A stretch of 64,000 bases of DNA from Pinibacter aurantiacus (GTDB taxonomy: Bacteria; Bacteroidota; Bacteroidia; Chitinophagales; Chitinophagaceae). The position numbers and the translations under genes were made by a program. This document shows, one piece after another, positions 8,403-16,870 of the stretch. Under the pieces are notes generated by a model. It was not told where the DNA came from. It saw only the letters and a list, made by a program, of their open reading frames with translations, and made no database searches. Location: contig NZ_JAHSPG010000006.1 in the NCBI RefSeq assembly GCF_019130065.1, forward strand, positions 345,566-409,565. The letters run 5' to 3'. How positions within the stretch are numbered: position 1 is the stretch's first letter; each line of letters starts with the position of its first letter.

Positions 8403-11147
8403 ATGAAGTACATTATTATCAATATTGTTTTGCTGGTGGCAATTGTTGCTTCTTCTTTCACCCAAAGGATTGAGACGACAAATCTTCGTTGTGAAATGCT
8501 GCAGAATCCGCAAGGTATTGATGTTGTTCATCCGAGACTTAGTTGGGAGATAAGCGACACGAGAAATAGCGTTCAGACTGCCTATCAAATTTTGGTTTCT
8601 TCTTCGCAGAAAAAACTCGACGCAAACGATGGTGATGTATGGAACTCCGGCAAAGTAAACACCGATCGATCCATACACGTGTTGTATAGTGGAAATTCTT
8701 TGAAGAGCAAAACGGCATACTACTGGAAGGTTAAAGTTTGGACGAACCATAGAGAAATGCCGTGGAGTAAAACAGCGGAGTGGAGCGTGGGAATCCTGGA
8801 TGTAAATGAATGGAAAGCAAAATGGATCGGTTGGGAAAAACCATTTGCATGGGATAGTGTTACAAAGTTTTCAAGATTGTCTGCACGATACCTTCGTAAA
8901 CAATTCGAATCAACGTCTCGCGTAAAAAGAGCAACGGCATATATCTCTGGATTGGGGTTATATGAACTGTATATCAACGGTAAAAAGATTGGTGACCAGG
9001 TGTTGGCACCGTCTCCAACGGATTTCACGAAAGATGTAATGTATAATACGTTTGACGTAACCGAAAGTATTCAGAAGGGGAAAAATATAATAGCAACGGT
9101 ACTTGGCAACGGCAGATTTTTCACTATGCGCCAGAACTACAAGCCTCAAAAGATCAAAACATTCGGTTTTCCAAAAATGATATTGCAGCTTGAAATAGAG
9201 TATACAGATGGCAAGCGTGAGACAATTATTAGCGACGATACATGGAAACTCTGTGGCGATGGGCCTATTCGTTCCAACAATGAATATGATGGAGAAGAGT
9301 ATGACGCCGGGAAAGAAATGAATGGATGGGATAAAGCATCTTTTAATGACAGCAAATGGGAAACACCGGAATTGGTGGAGGCTCCCGGAGGCAGGCTTAA
9401 TGCCCAGATGAATGAGTTTGTGAAAGTAATGAAGGTCGTGAAACCTGTTTCTGTTAAAGAACTAAAGCCTGGCGTTTACATAATGGACATGGGGCAAAAC
9501 ATGGCTGGTTGGGTAAAGATGAAGGTAAAAGGAAACGCCGGTGATTCGGTGGTGTTGCGTTTTGGTGAAAGCTTAAAGCCCGATGGAGAACTGTACACCA
9601 GGAATCTACGTGATGCCATTTCAACAGACAAATACATTCTGAAAGGCAAAGGCACTGAGGAATGGCGGCCTTCATTCGTGTATCATGGCTTTCGCTATGT
9701 AGAAATTTCGAGTTATCCGGGAACGCCCTCTGTTGCTGACTTTGAAGGTGAGGTTGTATATGATGACGTTGCTACTATCGGAGATTTAGAGACTTCGAAT
9801 CAAACAATTAACCAGGTTTATAAAAATGCATGGTGGGGTATAGCTTCCAACTACAAGGGAATGCCAATCGATTGCCCGCAACGTAATGAACGTATGCCCT
9901 GGCTGGGCGATCGCGCTACAGGTGCATATGGTGAGAGTTTCGTTTTCGACAATGCAAAGCTGTATGCAAAATGGCTGGATGACATCGAAGCCGCACAAAA
10001 ACCAGATGGCGCAATCCCTGACGTGGCGCCCGCTTACTGGAACTATTACAGTGATAATGTAACATGGCCGGGAACATATTTTCTTGTTGCTGACATGTTG
10101 TATCATCAGTTTGGTGATCAAGAGCCAATTGCAAAGCATTATGCGTCTATGAAAAAGTGGATGGACTACATGCGCGATAAGTACATGAAAAACGATTTGA
10201 TTACCAAAGACAAGTACGGTGATTGGTGCGTGCCTCCTGAATCCAAAGAGTTGATTCATTCAAAAGACTCATTACGCAACACAGACGGTGTGTTGATTGC
10301 GACCGCCAGCTACTACAAGCTACTTACATTGATGAAAGGCTTTGCAACAATGCTTGGCAAGACAAACGATGTCGCAGAATATGATGGGATAAGCGAAAAG
10401 ATTAAGACTGCGTTTAATAATAAATTTTTCAATCAAAATACGTATAGTTATAGTAACAACACTGTTACGGCGAATTTGTTACCGTTGTATTTTGACATGG
10501 TGCCTGAACGGAACAAGCAGCAGGTTTTTTATAACATTACTAACAAGATTGTAAAGGAGAACAATTCACACATCAGCACCGGAGTTATTGGCACGCAATG
10601 GCTCATGCGCGGCTTAACTAATAATGGGCAGCCGGAAATAGCATACACACTTGCTTCAAACAAAGATTATCCAAGTTGGGGCTATATGGTTGAAAATGGC
10701 GCCACTACTATTTGGGAGCTTTGGAATGGCAACACAGCCAATCCTGAAATGAATTCACAGAATCACATTATGTTGTTAGGCGATTTAATTGTGTGGTACT
10801 ATGAAAACCTTGCTGGCATTAAATCAGATGATAAGGAAGTTGCGTTCAAAAGGATAATTATGAAACCTTCTTTCGTGAAAGAGCTGAGCTCAGTGAACGC
10901 TTCCTATCATTCAATGTATGGTGCCATAAAAAGCAGCTGGAATAGAATTGACAACTCGATTGGATGGAATATTGCTGTTCCTGCGAATTGCAAAGCAGTA
11001 ATATATTTTCCAGTTGATAAGAAAAATATTGTTGAGAAAAACAGAAGCATTCAAACCATGGAAGGAATAAAATATCTTGGAACGCAAGGTGGGCAGGAAG
11101 TGTATGAGATTGGATCGGGGGTGTATTCGTTTATGATCAGCGATTAA
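8403..11147 (+). CDS. GH78 alpha-L-rhamnosidase (exported)
   Basis: 914 residues with a signal peptide (about 1-20). The N-terminus (LRCEMLQNPQGID, then HPRLSWEI) is the typical start of Bacteroidota GH78 proteins, with a fibronectin-like domain, two beta-sandwich domains (to about 450), the (alpha/alpha)6 catalytic barrel (about 460-810; DCPQRNERMPWLGDRA near 485-500, ENGATTIWELWNGN near 763) and a closing beta-sandwich. It removes terminal L-rhamnose, the substrate of the rha operon 16 kb downstream. It probably shares a transcript with the GH2 gene. A CACTAAG palindrome follows. Confidence 0.93.
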   Translation: MKYIIINIVLLVAIVASSFTQRIETTNLRCEMLQNPQGIDVVHPRLSWEISDTRNSVQTAYQILVSSSQKKLDANDGDVWNSGKVNTDRSIHVLYSGNSLKSKTAYYWKVKVWTNHREMPWSKTAEWSVGILDVNEWKAKWIGWEKPFAWDSVTKFSRLSARYLRKQFESTSRVKRATAYISGLGLYELYINGKKIGDQVLAPSPTDFTKDVMYNTFDVTESIQKGKNIIATVLGNGRFFTMRQNYKPQKIKTFGFPKMILQLEIEYTDGKRETIISDDTWKLCGDGPIRSNNEYDGEEYDAGKEMNGWDKASFNDSKWETPELVEAPGGRLNAQMNEFVKVMKVVKPVSVKELKPGVYIMDMGQNMAGWVKMKVKGNAGDSVVLRFGESLKPDGELYTRNLRDAISTDKYILKGKGTEEWRPSFVYHGFRYVEISSYPGTPSVADFEGEVVYDDVATIGDLETSNQTINQVYKNAWWGIASNYKGMPIDCPQRNERMPWLGDRATGAYGESFVFDNAKLYAKWLDDIEAAQKPDGAIPDVAPAYWNYYSDNVTWPGTYFLVADMLYHQFGDQEPIAKHYASMKKWMDYMRDKYMKNDLITKDKYGDWCVPPESKELIHSKDSLRNTDGVLIATASYYKLLTLMKGFATMLGKTNDVAEYDGISEKIKTAFNNKFFNQNTYSYSNNTVTANLLPLYFDMVPERNKQQVFYNITNKIVKENNSHISTGVIGTQWLMRGLTNNGQPEIAYTLASNKDYPSWGYMVENGATTIWELWNGNTANPEMNSQNHIMLLGDLIVWYYENLAGIKSDDKEVAFKRIIMKPSFVKELSSVNASYHSMYGAIKSSWNRIDNSIGWNIAVPANCKAVIYFPVDKKNIVEKNRSIQTMEGIKYLGTQGGQEVYEIGSGVYSFMISD

Positions 11148-11152
11148 AATAT

Positions 11153-11224
11153 TTACCACTAAGGCACCGAGGTATATAAGAGTCCTCTTAGTGAAACTTA
11201 GTGTTCTCAGTGTCTTAGTGGTAA
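11153..11224. repeat. CACTAAG-family palindrome, copy 2
   Basis: Arms TACCACTAAGGCAC... and ...GTGTCTTAGTGGTA face each other across about 72 bases. It begins 5 bases after the GH78 stop and ends 13 bases before the next start. Confidence 0.85.
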
Positions 11225-11237
11225 TAAAAACTATAGC

Positions 11238-12365
11238 ATGAAAAAACTGTTTTTGATATTATTAGTATCTGTAAATATTGTTGCCACACAAGGCCAGCGG
11301 CCCTGGAAAAAAGGCATCATCGTTGATGAATTCATCTGCGACAATCCTCCATTCCCCGAGAGTCATGCATCAACCATCGTAGAAACACCACAAGGCTTGG
11401 TTGCCGCATGGTTTGGTGGAACAAAAGAAAGAAATCCCGATGTGTGCATTTGGGTAAGTCAAAAGAAGAACGGTCAATGGACAAAACCGCAGAACGTTGC
11501 CAACGGCATCATCAACGATACGCTACGCTATGCATGCTGGAACCCTGTGTTGTACCAGGTGCCGGGGGGTGAGTTATGGTTGTTCTACAAAGTGGGGCCA
11601 AATGTCGCGGGTTGGAAAGGTTGGATGCTGCGCTCAAAGGACAATGGCAATACATGGTCATCGCCGGAAGCTTTGCCAGATGGGTTTTTAGGGCCCATTA
11701 AGAACAAACCTGTAATGATCGACGGGAGAATTATTTGTCCTTCCAGCACCGAAGCCGGAGGATGGAAAGCTCATTTTGAAGTGACCGATGTCAATGCAAA
11801 AACGTGGCAGATGATTGGGCCAATCAATGATGGCAAAATGTTGTCATTCATTCAACCATCTATTGTTCTTTACAAAGATGGAAGCCTGCAAGCATTGGGC
11901 AGAAGCAAAGACAGAGCGATTGTAGAAACATGGTCACACGATAGAGGCAACACGTGGTCCGCTGTTGCGGCAACAGATATGCCCAACAATAATTCAGGCA
12001 CAGATGCGGTGACATTAAAGGACGGGAGACAGTTGCTGGTGTATAACCATGTTAGGCCTGCAGACAGTTTAAAGAATGGCAAAGGTGCGAGGACTCCTCT
12101 AAACATTGCCGTTTCCAAAGATGGTAAAATATGGTATGCCGCGGCAATACTGGAAAATTCGCCGATTAGTCAATATTCTTACCCTTCGGTTATTCAGTCA
12201 AAGGATGGCATGGTTCATATAGTTTACACCTGGAGAAGAAAGAAAATAAAGTATGTAATGATCGATCCAGCTAAGCTGGAAATGAAAAAAATAATCAACG
12301 GACAATGGCCAGCAATGAAAGGATACGAGGCGCCGAAGCCCGGATCAGAAATTGATTCGCCGTAG
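11238..12365 (+). CDS. Exported sialidase-like (BNR) beta-propeller
   Basis: 375 residues, signal peptide to about residue 20. It fits the BNR_2/sialidase superfamily: an early ESHASTIVETPQG strand, WFGGTKE, and Asp-box-like motifs SKDNGNTWSSP (about 133-143) and SHDRGNTWSA. Such proteins are usually annotated as exo-alpha-sialidases, but the genomic setting argues against sialic acid; in RG-II loci a GH33 relative releases the keto-sugar Dha. Specificity here is unknown. The TAG stop (12363-12365) belongs to a GTAGAGACGCAT palindrome. Confidence 0.75.
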   Translation: MKKLFLILLVSVNIVATQGQRPWKKGIIVDEFICDNPPFPESHASTIVETPQGLVAAWFGGTKERNPDVCIWVSQKKNGQWTKPQNVANGIINDTLRYACWNPVLYQVPGGELWLFYKVGPNVAGWKGWMLRSKDNGNTWSSPEALPDGFLGPIKNKPVMIDGRIICPSSTEAGGWKAHFEVTDVNAKTWQMIGPINDGKMLSFIQPSIVLYKDGSLQALGRSKDRAIVETWSHDRGNTWSAVAATDMPNNNSGTDAVTLKDGRQLLVYNHVRPADSLKNGKGARTPLNIAVSKDGKIWYAAAILENSPISQYSYPSVIQSKDGMVHIVYTWRRKKIKYVMIDPAKLEMKKIINGQWPAMKGYEAPKPGSEIDSP

Positions 12366-12441
12366 AGACGCATGATAATGCGTCTCCGCAACAAGCCGCG
12401 TTCCTCAATAAGCCGCGTTCCACAACAAACCGCGTACCGCC
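12363..12441. repeat. GTAGAGACGCAT palindrome plus three degenerate CCGCGT units
   Basis: A 22-bp palindrome (arms GAGACGCAT/ATGCGTCTC, 12365-12386) starts on the stop codon of the preceding gene. It is followed by three degenerate direct repeats around AAGCCGCGTTCC. A copy with a similar tail is at 19053. Confidence 0.85.
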
Positions 12442-12454
12442 AAACAAAAACAAC

Positions 12455-13831
12455 ATGCGAACCATATTAACCATAATCATTCTGCTAAACATCACGCAAA
12501 TATTTGCGCAGCAAAATGCAGATGATAAATACAAGAAGCCATTGAAGCAGGTGCTGCAGGAAGTGCAAACAAAGTTCGGCGTGCGCATTAAGTTCGATAA
12601 TAAAATGGTGGCTGATAAATGGGTTAGCTATGCAGACTGGAGATACAGAGAGAATGCGGATGCTACGCTGGCCAACATTCTGACGCCATTCGACATGAAA
12701 GTGAATAAGGAGAATGATTCAACATTCAAGTTGAAAGAATATGAATACTATCGATGGAGTGTAGAAGACGGACAAAAGAAATTGAATGAACTCGCTGCGC
12801 TATACAACGACAAGGCTGCATGGGAAAAAAGAAAGGCAGTATTGAAACAGCAAATGCTTGAAGCGTTGGAGATTTCACCATTGCCCGCAAAGCCGGCTTC
12901 TAAAACAATTCTGGCGAACAAACGAACATTAGGAGATTACACTGTTGAGAACTTTGCTATTGAAATGCTGCCGGGCGTATATGTTGCAGGATCAATTTAT
13001 AAGCCCGCAAAGATCAAAGGGAGAATTCCTGTGGTGCTTTGTCCGGATGGGCATTGGCAGGCATGCCGTTATCGTCCGGATTGTCAATACAGATGTACAA
13101 CATTGGCCCGGTTGGGAACAATTGCGGTTAGTTATGACCTTTTTGCATGGGGTGAATCAATGTTGCAATTCAAGTATGAAGATCATCGCAAGAGTTTGGC
13201 GCAAACCATCCAGGTGTTGAATACGATTCGCATTCTTGATTACATCCTTACATTGCCTGAAGCAGATACTTCAAGAGTGGCGATCAGCGGCGGTTCCGGA
13301 GGAGGAAGTCTCACGGTATTAATGACAGCATTGGACGATAGAATAAAATTGAGCGCACCTGTTGTTTCATTATCATGTTATATGTATGGCGGTTGTCCTT
13401 GTGAAAGCGGCATGCCGATTCATTTTGCAGGTGGTGGAACTGACAATGTAGAAATAGCCGCCATGGCTGCACCCCGTCCTATGTTGGTTGTTAGTGACGG
13501 ACAGGACTGGACCGATCACGTTCCGCAAATTGAAATGCCTTACCTGAAAAGGATGTATGGATTTTATGGAAAAGATGAGTTGGTGCAAAATGTACATCTA
13601 CCCACGGAGGGGCATGATTTCGGAATCAACAAAAGAACACCGCTCTACAAGTTTATTGCTGCGAATTTTGGATTGGATTTGAAAAAGATAACGACAGCTT
13701 CGGGAGGTATTGACGAAACAAAAGTTATGATAGAGAAGGAAAATGCGATGTATGTATTTGGCGACAAAGGCGAGAGGTTGCCCGCAAATGCGATCAAGGG
13801 TTTTGATGCGTTGACGAAAATGTTTCGGTAA
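12455..13831 (+). CDS. Exported alpha/beta-hydrolase (acetyl-esterase-like) with N-terminal STN-like domain
   Basis: 458 residues, signal peptide to about residue 20. Residues about 25-100 (PLKQVLQEVQTKFGVRI, then ANILTPFDMKV) resemble the STN domain normally found at the N-terminus of secretins and TonB-dependent receptors. Residues about 150-430 are an alpha/beta-hydrolase of the acetyl-xylan-esterase/dienelactone-hydrolase group: SGGSGGGS gives nucleophile S281, and EGHDFG gives H387. The pectin setting suggests removal of acetyl or methyl esters (inference). A sugar-processing esterase carrying an STN-like domain is unusual. Confidence 0.75.
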   Translation: MRTILTIIILLNITQIFAQQNADDKYKKPLKQVLQEVQTKFGVRIKFDNKMVADKWVSYADWRYRENADATLANILTPFDMKVNKENDSTFKLKEYEYYRWSVEDGQKKLNELAALYNDKAAWEKRKAVLKQQMLEALEISPLPAKPASKTILANKRTLGDYTVENFAIEMLPGVYVAGSIYKPAKIKGRIPVVLCPDGHWQACRYRPDCQYRCTTLARLGTIAVSYDLFAWGESMLQFKYEDHRKSLAQTIQVLNTIRILDYILTLPEADTSRVAISGGSGGGSLTVLMTALDDRIKLSAPVVSLSCYMYGGCPCESGMPIHFAGGGTDNVEIAAMAAPRPMLVVSDGQDWTDHVPQIEMPYLKRMYGFYGKDELVQNVHLPTEGHDFGINKRTPLYKFIAANFGLDLKKITTASGGIDETKVMIEKENAMYVFGDKGERLPANAIKGFDALTKMFR

Positions 13832-13900
13832 TTGAAAATTGAAAGTTGAAAGTTGAAAATGGGGTTGCGGTAGGGGTGAATCGCATTCGCCCTCTTGCAC
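13832..13900. repeat. GAAAGTTGA short repeats and 31-bp repeat copy 2
   Basis: Right after the esterase stop come GTTGAAA-type units (13832-13860), then the second copy (13869-13899) of the stretch seen at 5569-5599. The remaining bases to 14031 show no further gene. Confidence 0.7.
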
Positions 13901-14031
13901 CAAAACAATGCAAGATAAATACATGGTGACTTACTACTGTTCAACAGCGAACAGATGTAAAAGTGAGTGACACAACGATCTCAAATAGAATTACAACTGT
14001 TGGTAACAAAAAAAACATTGAAAACAGACAT

Positions 14032-14910
14032 ATGAAAAATAAAATCTTTTGCGCAGCCATTTTGTTGGCTTGTGCACTAACAACAACCAACCTCAATGCG
14101 CAATCAAAGAAGTCCAGTTATAAAGTGGGGTTGATTGATTTGATGTTGCTGAAACGCCAGAAACCGGGTGCCTTGCAGCTTACGAAAGATTTGAATGCAG
14201 ACGGACTTGAAGTGGACATGGGTGGGCTTGGTCAGCGCGAATCATTTGATAACACTCTTGCAAATGACTCCATTCGTCAAATGTATTTGGATAAGATAAA
14301 GGATCTGAACATTGAGATATGCGCGTTGTCGATGTCTGGGTTCTATGCACAGTCATTTGCACACAAGCCAACTGCAGTAAAGGCTGTGGCGGATTGTATC
14401 GCTACAATGAAAAAGATGAATGTTAAGATTGGCTTTCTTCCTTTGGGAACAAATTCTGATTTAACTGAGCATCCGCAAGTGCGTGATACTGTTGTGCAGC
14501 GCTTGAAAGAAGTGGCAAAGATTGCAGAGAAAGAAAACGTGATCATTGCCATAGAAACATCTATTTCTGCCGCAGACCAGGTGAAACTGCTGAAGGATAT
14601 TGGTTCTCCTGCAATTAAAATTTCTTACAACTTCCAGAACGCGTATCAGCGCGGAAGAGACCTGGCAACTGAATTGCAAACATTAGGAGCAAAAAATATC
14701 GCGCAAATACACTGTACAAACAAAGACAGCGTGTGGTTGCAAAATGATCCGCAGGTTGATTTATCGGCGACTAAGAAGGTGTTGGATAAAATGAAATGGC
14801 ACGGATGGCTGATCATTGAGCGTTCAAGAGATGCAAAACAATCGAGAAATGTGAAAGCTAACTATGGCGCGAATGTGGCGTATGTGAAATCGATTTTCGA
14901 ACAGGGATAA
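14032..14910 (+). CDS. Exported sugar-phosphate isomerase/epimerase-like TIM barrel
   Basis: 292 residues from the ATG at 14032; the longer frame to 13963 is rejected because MKNKIFCAAILLACALTTT at 14032 is a clear signal peptide (to ...LNAQ). The rest fits the AP-endonuclease-2/xylose-isomerase-like TIM barrel: EVDMGGLG, ALSMSGFY, IAIETSIS, IKISYNFQNAY, IHCTNKDS and WLIIERSRD, with metal-ligand-like E, D/N, H and E positions. These folds isomerise or epimerise keto-sugars. Exported members are common in Bacteroidota polysaccharide loci but their substrates are mostly unknown; none can be assigned here. Confidence 0.75.
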   Translation: MKNKIFCAAILLACALTTTNLNAQSKKSSYKVGLIDLMLLKRQKPGALQLTKDLNADGLEVDMGGLGQRESFDNTLANDSIRQMYLDKIKDLNIEICALSMSGFYAQSFAHKPTAVKAVADCIATMKKMNVKIGFLPLGTNSDLTEHPQVRDTVVQRLKEVAKIAEKENVIIAIETSISAADQVKLLKDIGSPAIKISYNFQNAYQRGRDLATELQTLGAKNIAQIHCTNKDSVWLQNDPQVDLSATKKVLDKMKWHGWLIIERSRDAKQSRNVKANYGANVAYVKSIFEQG

Positions 14911-14913
14911 GAG

Positions 14914-14980
14914 AAGGAACGCCCGCCTGAATGACTTTAGTCGGGCAGGCTGATCTTCATGATTGTCATGATTGAAAGGA
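14914..14980. repeat. GGAACGCCCGCC repeat, copy 1
   Basis: A stretch of about 67 bp with arms CGCCCGCCTG/CGGGCAGGC followed by GATTGTCATGATT. A second copy in the same orientation is at 59236. It leads directly into the beta-helix gene. Confidence 0.75.
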
Positions 14981-14995
14981 TTTTATTTTTTGGAT

Positions 14996-16870
14996 ATGAA
15001 TTGGATCAAATATAAACTATTGGTGGGGGCTCTGTTGATGGGCTATGCTGGATTTGCACAGCAGGTGATTTGGGTTGCGCCGAACGGAACGAATGGGAAT
15101 GACGGTTCGAAGGAGTCTCCATTTGCTTCGATTGACGTGGCATTGCGTAAGGCGAGAGAGCTGCGTAGACTGGATAGTACGTCTTCAGTAAAGGATGTTA
15201 CTATCAATGTGCGCGGCGGCATTTATAATTTGTATGAGCCAATATTTATAAGGCCCGAAGATTCCGGCACTCCTGATCATCCTTTGGTGATTCAAGCGGC
15301 GCCGGGTGAGAAGCCTGTTGTAAGTGGAGGCGTAAACGTAGTGGGATGGAGCAAGGTGAAGGGAAAGATTGGAGGCCTGCCGGCTATTGCTCAAGGGAAA
15401 GTTTGGGTGGCGGATGTGCTGAAAGTTGGTGGTAGAAATATTGAGTTCAGACAGTTATGGGTAAATGGGAAAAAAGCTGTTCGCTGCCGTGAAGTGGATG
15501 ATAATAATTTGAAGCGTATTCTTTCTGTTGACAAGCAAAAAGAAGAGATATGGGTAGAGGCTCCATCTTTCAATATATCGAAAGATGCCGGGCAAATGGA
15601 GATCGTGTTACACGAAATGTGGGCCACTGCTATATTGCGCATCAAAAGTGTTGATGTTGTTGGCAACAAAGCAAGATTGACTTTTTATCAACCAGAGAGC
15701 CGCATTCATTTTGAACATCCATGGCCATCTGCTGTGGTGGACGGTAAGAATGGAAACAGTGCCTACTATTTTACCAATGCGGTTCAACTACTTGATGAGG
15801 CAGGCGAATGGTATCTTGATATAAACAAAGGGAAAGTTTACTATTGGCCAAAAACAGGAGAAGACATGGCGACCGCTAATGTTGTTGTACCTGTTTTGGA
15901 GCAATTGATAAAAGTGGATGGTTCGTTGGATCGTCCCGTTGGAAACATCATTATTGATGGAATTGCCTTTCAACATACAACATGGTTACGACCGTCATTG
16001 CAGGGCCATGTGCCATTGCAGGCCGGCATGTATTTGTTGGATGCATACAAGTTAAAACCTAAAGGCACGCCGGAGAAAAAAGGCCTGGATAACCAGGGTT
16101 GGATCGGTCGTCCACCCGCCTCAGTGGAAGTAAGTGGTGCAAGCAATATTCAATTCACGCACTGCGATTTTCGTCACATGGCTTCGGCTGGGTTAGATCT
16201 TGCTTTTGGTACAAACCATAATCTGGTACAAGGTTGTGTGTTCAGGGATATTGGTGGCAATGCTATACAGGTCGGCACTTTCTCGCCTGAAAATTTTGAA
16301 ACGCATTTGCCCTATGATCCTGCCGATGAAAGAGAAATTTCTTCTTACGACAGAATTGAAAACAACTATATCGATGATGTGACGAATGAAGATTGGGGAT
16401 GCGTGGGCATTGCAGCGGGTTGTGTAAGAAATATAAATATTGAGCACAACGAAATTTGCAATGTTGCATACACGGGTATCAATGTGGGATGGGGTTGGAC
16501 GAAATCTTTGAACTGCATGCGCAATAACCGTATTCATGCCAACTACATTCATCACTACGCCAATCACATGTATGATGTGGCGGGGATATATACGTTGTCT
16601 GCACAGCCGGGAACTTCGATCACAGAGAATTGCGTTGACAGCATCGGCTACTCTCCATATGTACATGACCCGGAGCATTGGTTCTATTTATATCTCGACG
16701 AGGGTTCTTCTTATATCACTGTAAAAAATAACTGGTGCCCTAAAGAAAAGTTTCTGGCGAATGCGAACGGTCCGGGTAATACATGGGAGAACAATGGGCC
16801 AATGGTGGCTGACTCTGTAAAAAATGCTGCGGGATTATTGCCCCGTTTTAAAACAATAAAACATGAATAG
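14996..16870 (+). CDS. GH141-like right-handed beta-helix enzyme (exported)
   Basis: 624 residues from the ATG at 14996, which starts the signal peptide MNWIKYKLLVGALLMGYAG; the TTG at 14972 is not needed. IWVAPNGTNGNDGSKESPF and ALRKARELR are the usual opening of DUF1565-like parallel beta-helix enzymes. The many short strands with N and G turns (IEHNEICNVAYTGINVG, MRNNRIHANYIHH) fit helix coils. The domain order resembles GH141, whose known member in Bacteroides thetaiotaomicron is an RG-II alpha-L-fucosidase; family placement is from memory. It overlaps the next start by 8 bases, so the two are translationally linked. Confidence 0.75.
   Translation: MNWIKYKLLVGALLMGYAGFAQQVIWVAPNGTNGNDGSKESPFASIDVALRKARELRRLDSTSSVKDVTINVRGGIYNLYEPIFIRPEDSGTPDHPLVIQAAPGEKPVVSGGVNVVGWSKVKGKIGGLPAIAQGKVWVADVLKVGGRNIEFRQLWVNGKKAVRCREVDDNNLKRILSVDKQKEEIWVEAPSFNISKDAGQMEIVLHEMWATAILRIKSVDVVGNKARLTFYQPESRIHFEHPWPSAVVDGKNGNSAYYFTNAVQLLDEAGEWYLDINKGKVYYWPKTGEDMATANVVVPVLEQLIKVDGSLDRPVGNIIIDGIAFQHTTWLRPSLQGHVPLQAGMYLLDAYKLKPKGTPEKKGLDNQGWIGRPPASVEVSGASNIQFTHCDFRHMASAGLDLAFGTNHNLVQGCVFRDIGGNAIQVGTFSPENFETHLPYDPADEREISSYDRIENNYIDDVTNEDWGCVGIAAGCVRNINIEHNEICNVAYTGINVGWGWTKSLNCMRNNRIHANYIHHYANHMYDVAGIYTLSAQPGTSITENCVDSIGYSPYVHDPEHWFYLYLDEGSSYITVKNNWCPKEKFLANANGPGNTWENNGPMVADSVKNAAGLLPRFKTIKHE

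Noticed and set aside
11238..12365. True sialidase acting on sialic acid
   Set aside because: The fold matches, but no sialic acid transport or catabolism genes are present and all neighbours are pectin-related.
13963..14031. Upstream start of the exported TIM-barrel protein
   Set aside because: The GTG start at 13963 adds 23 polar residues in front of a clear signal peptide.
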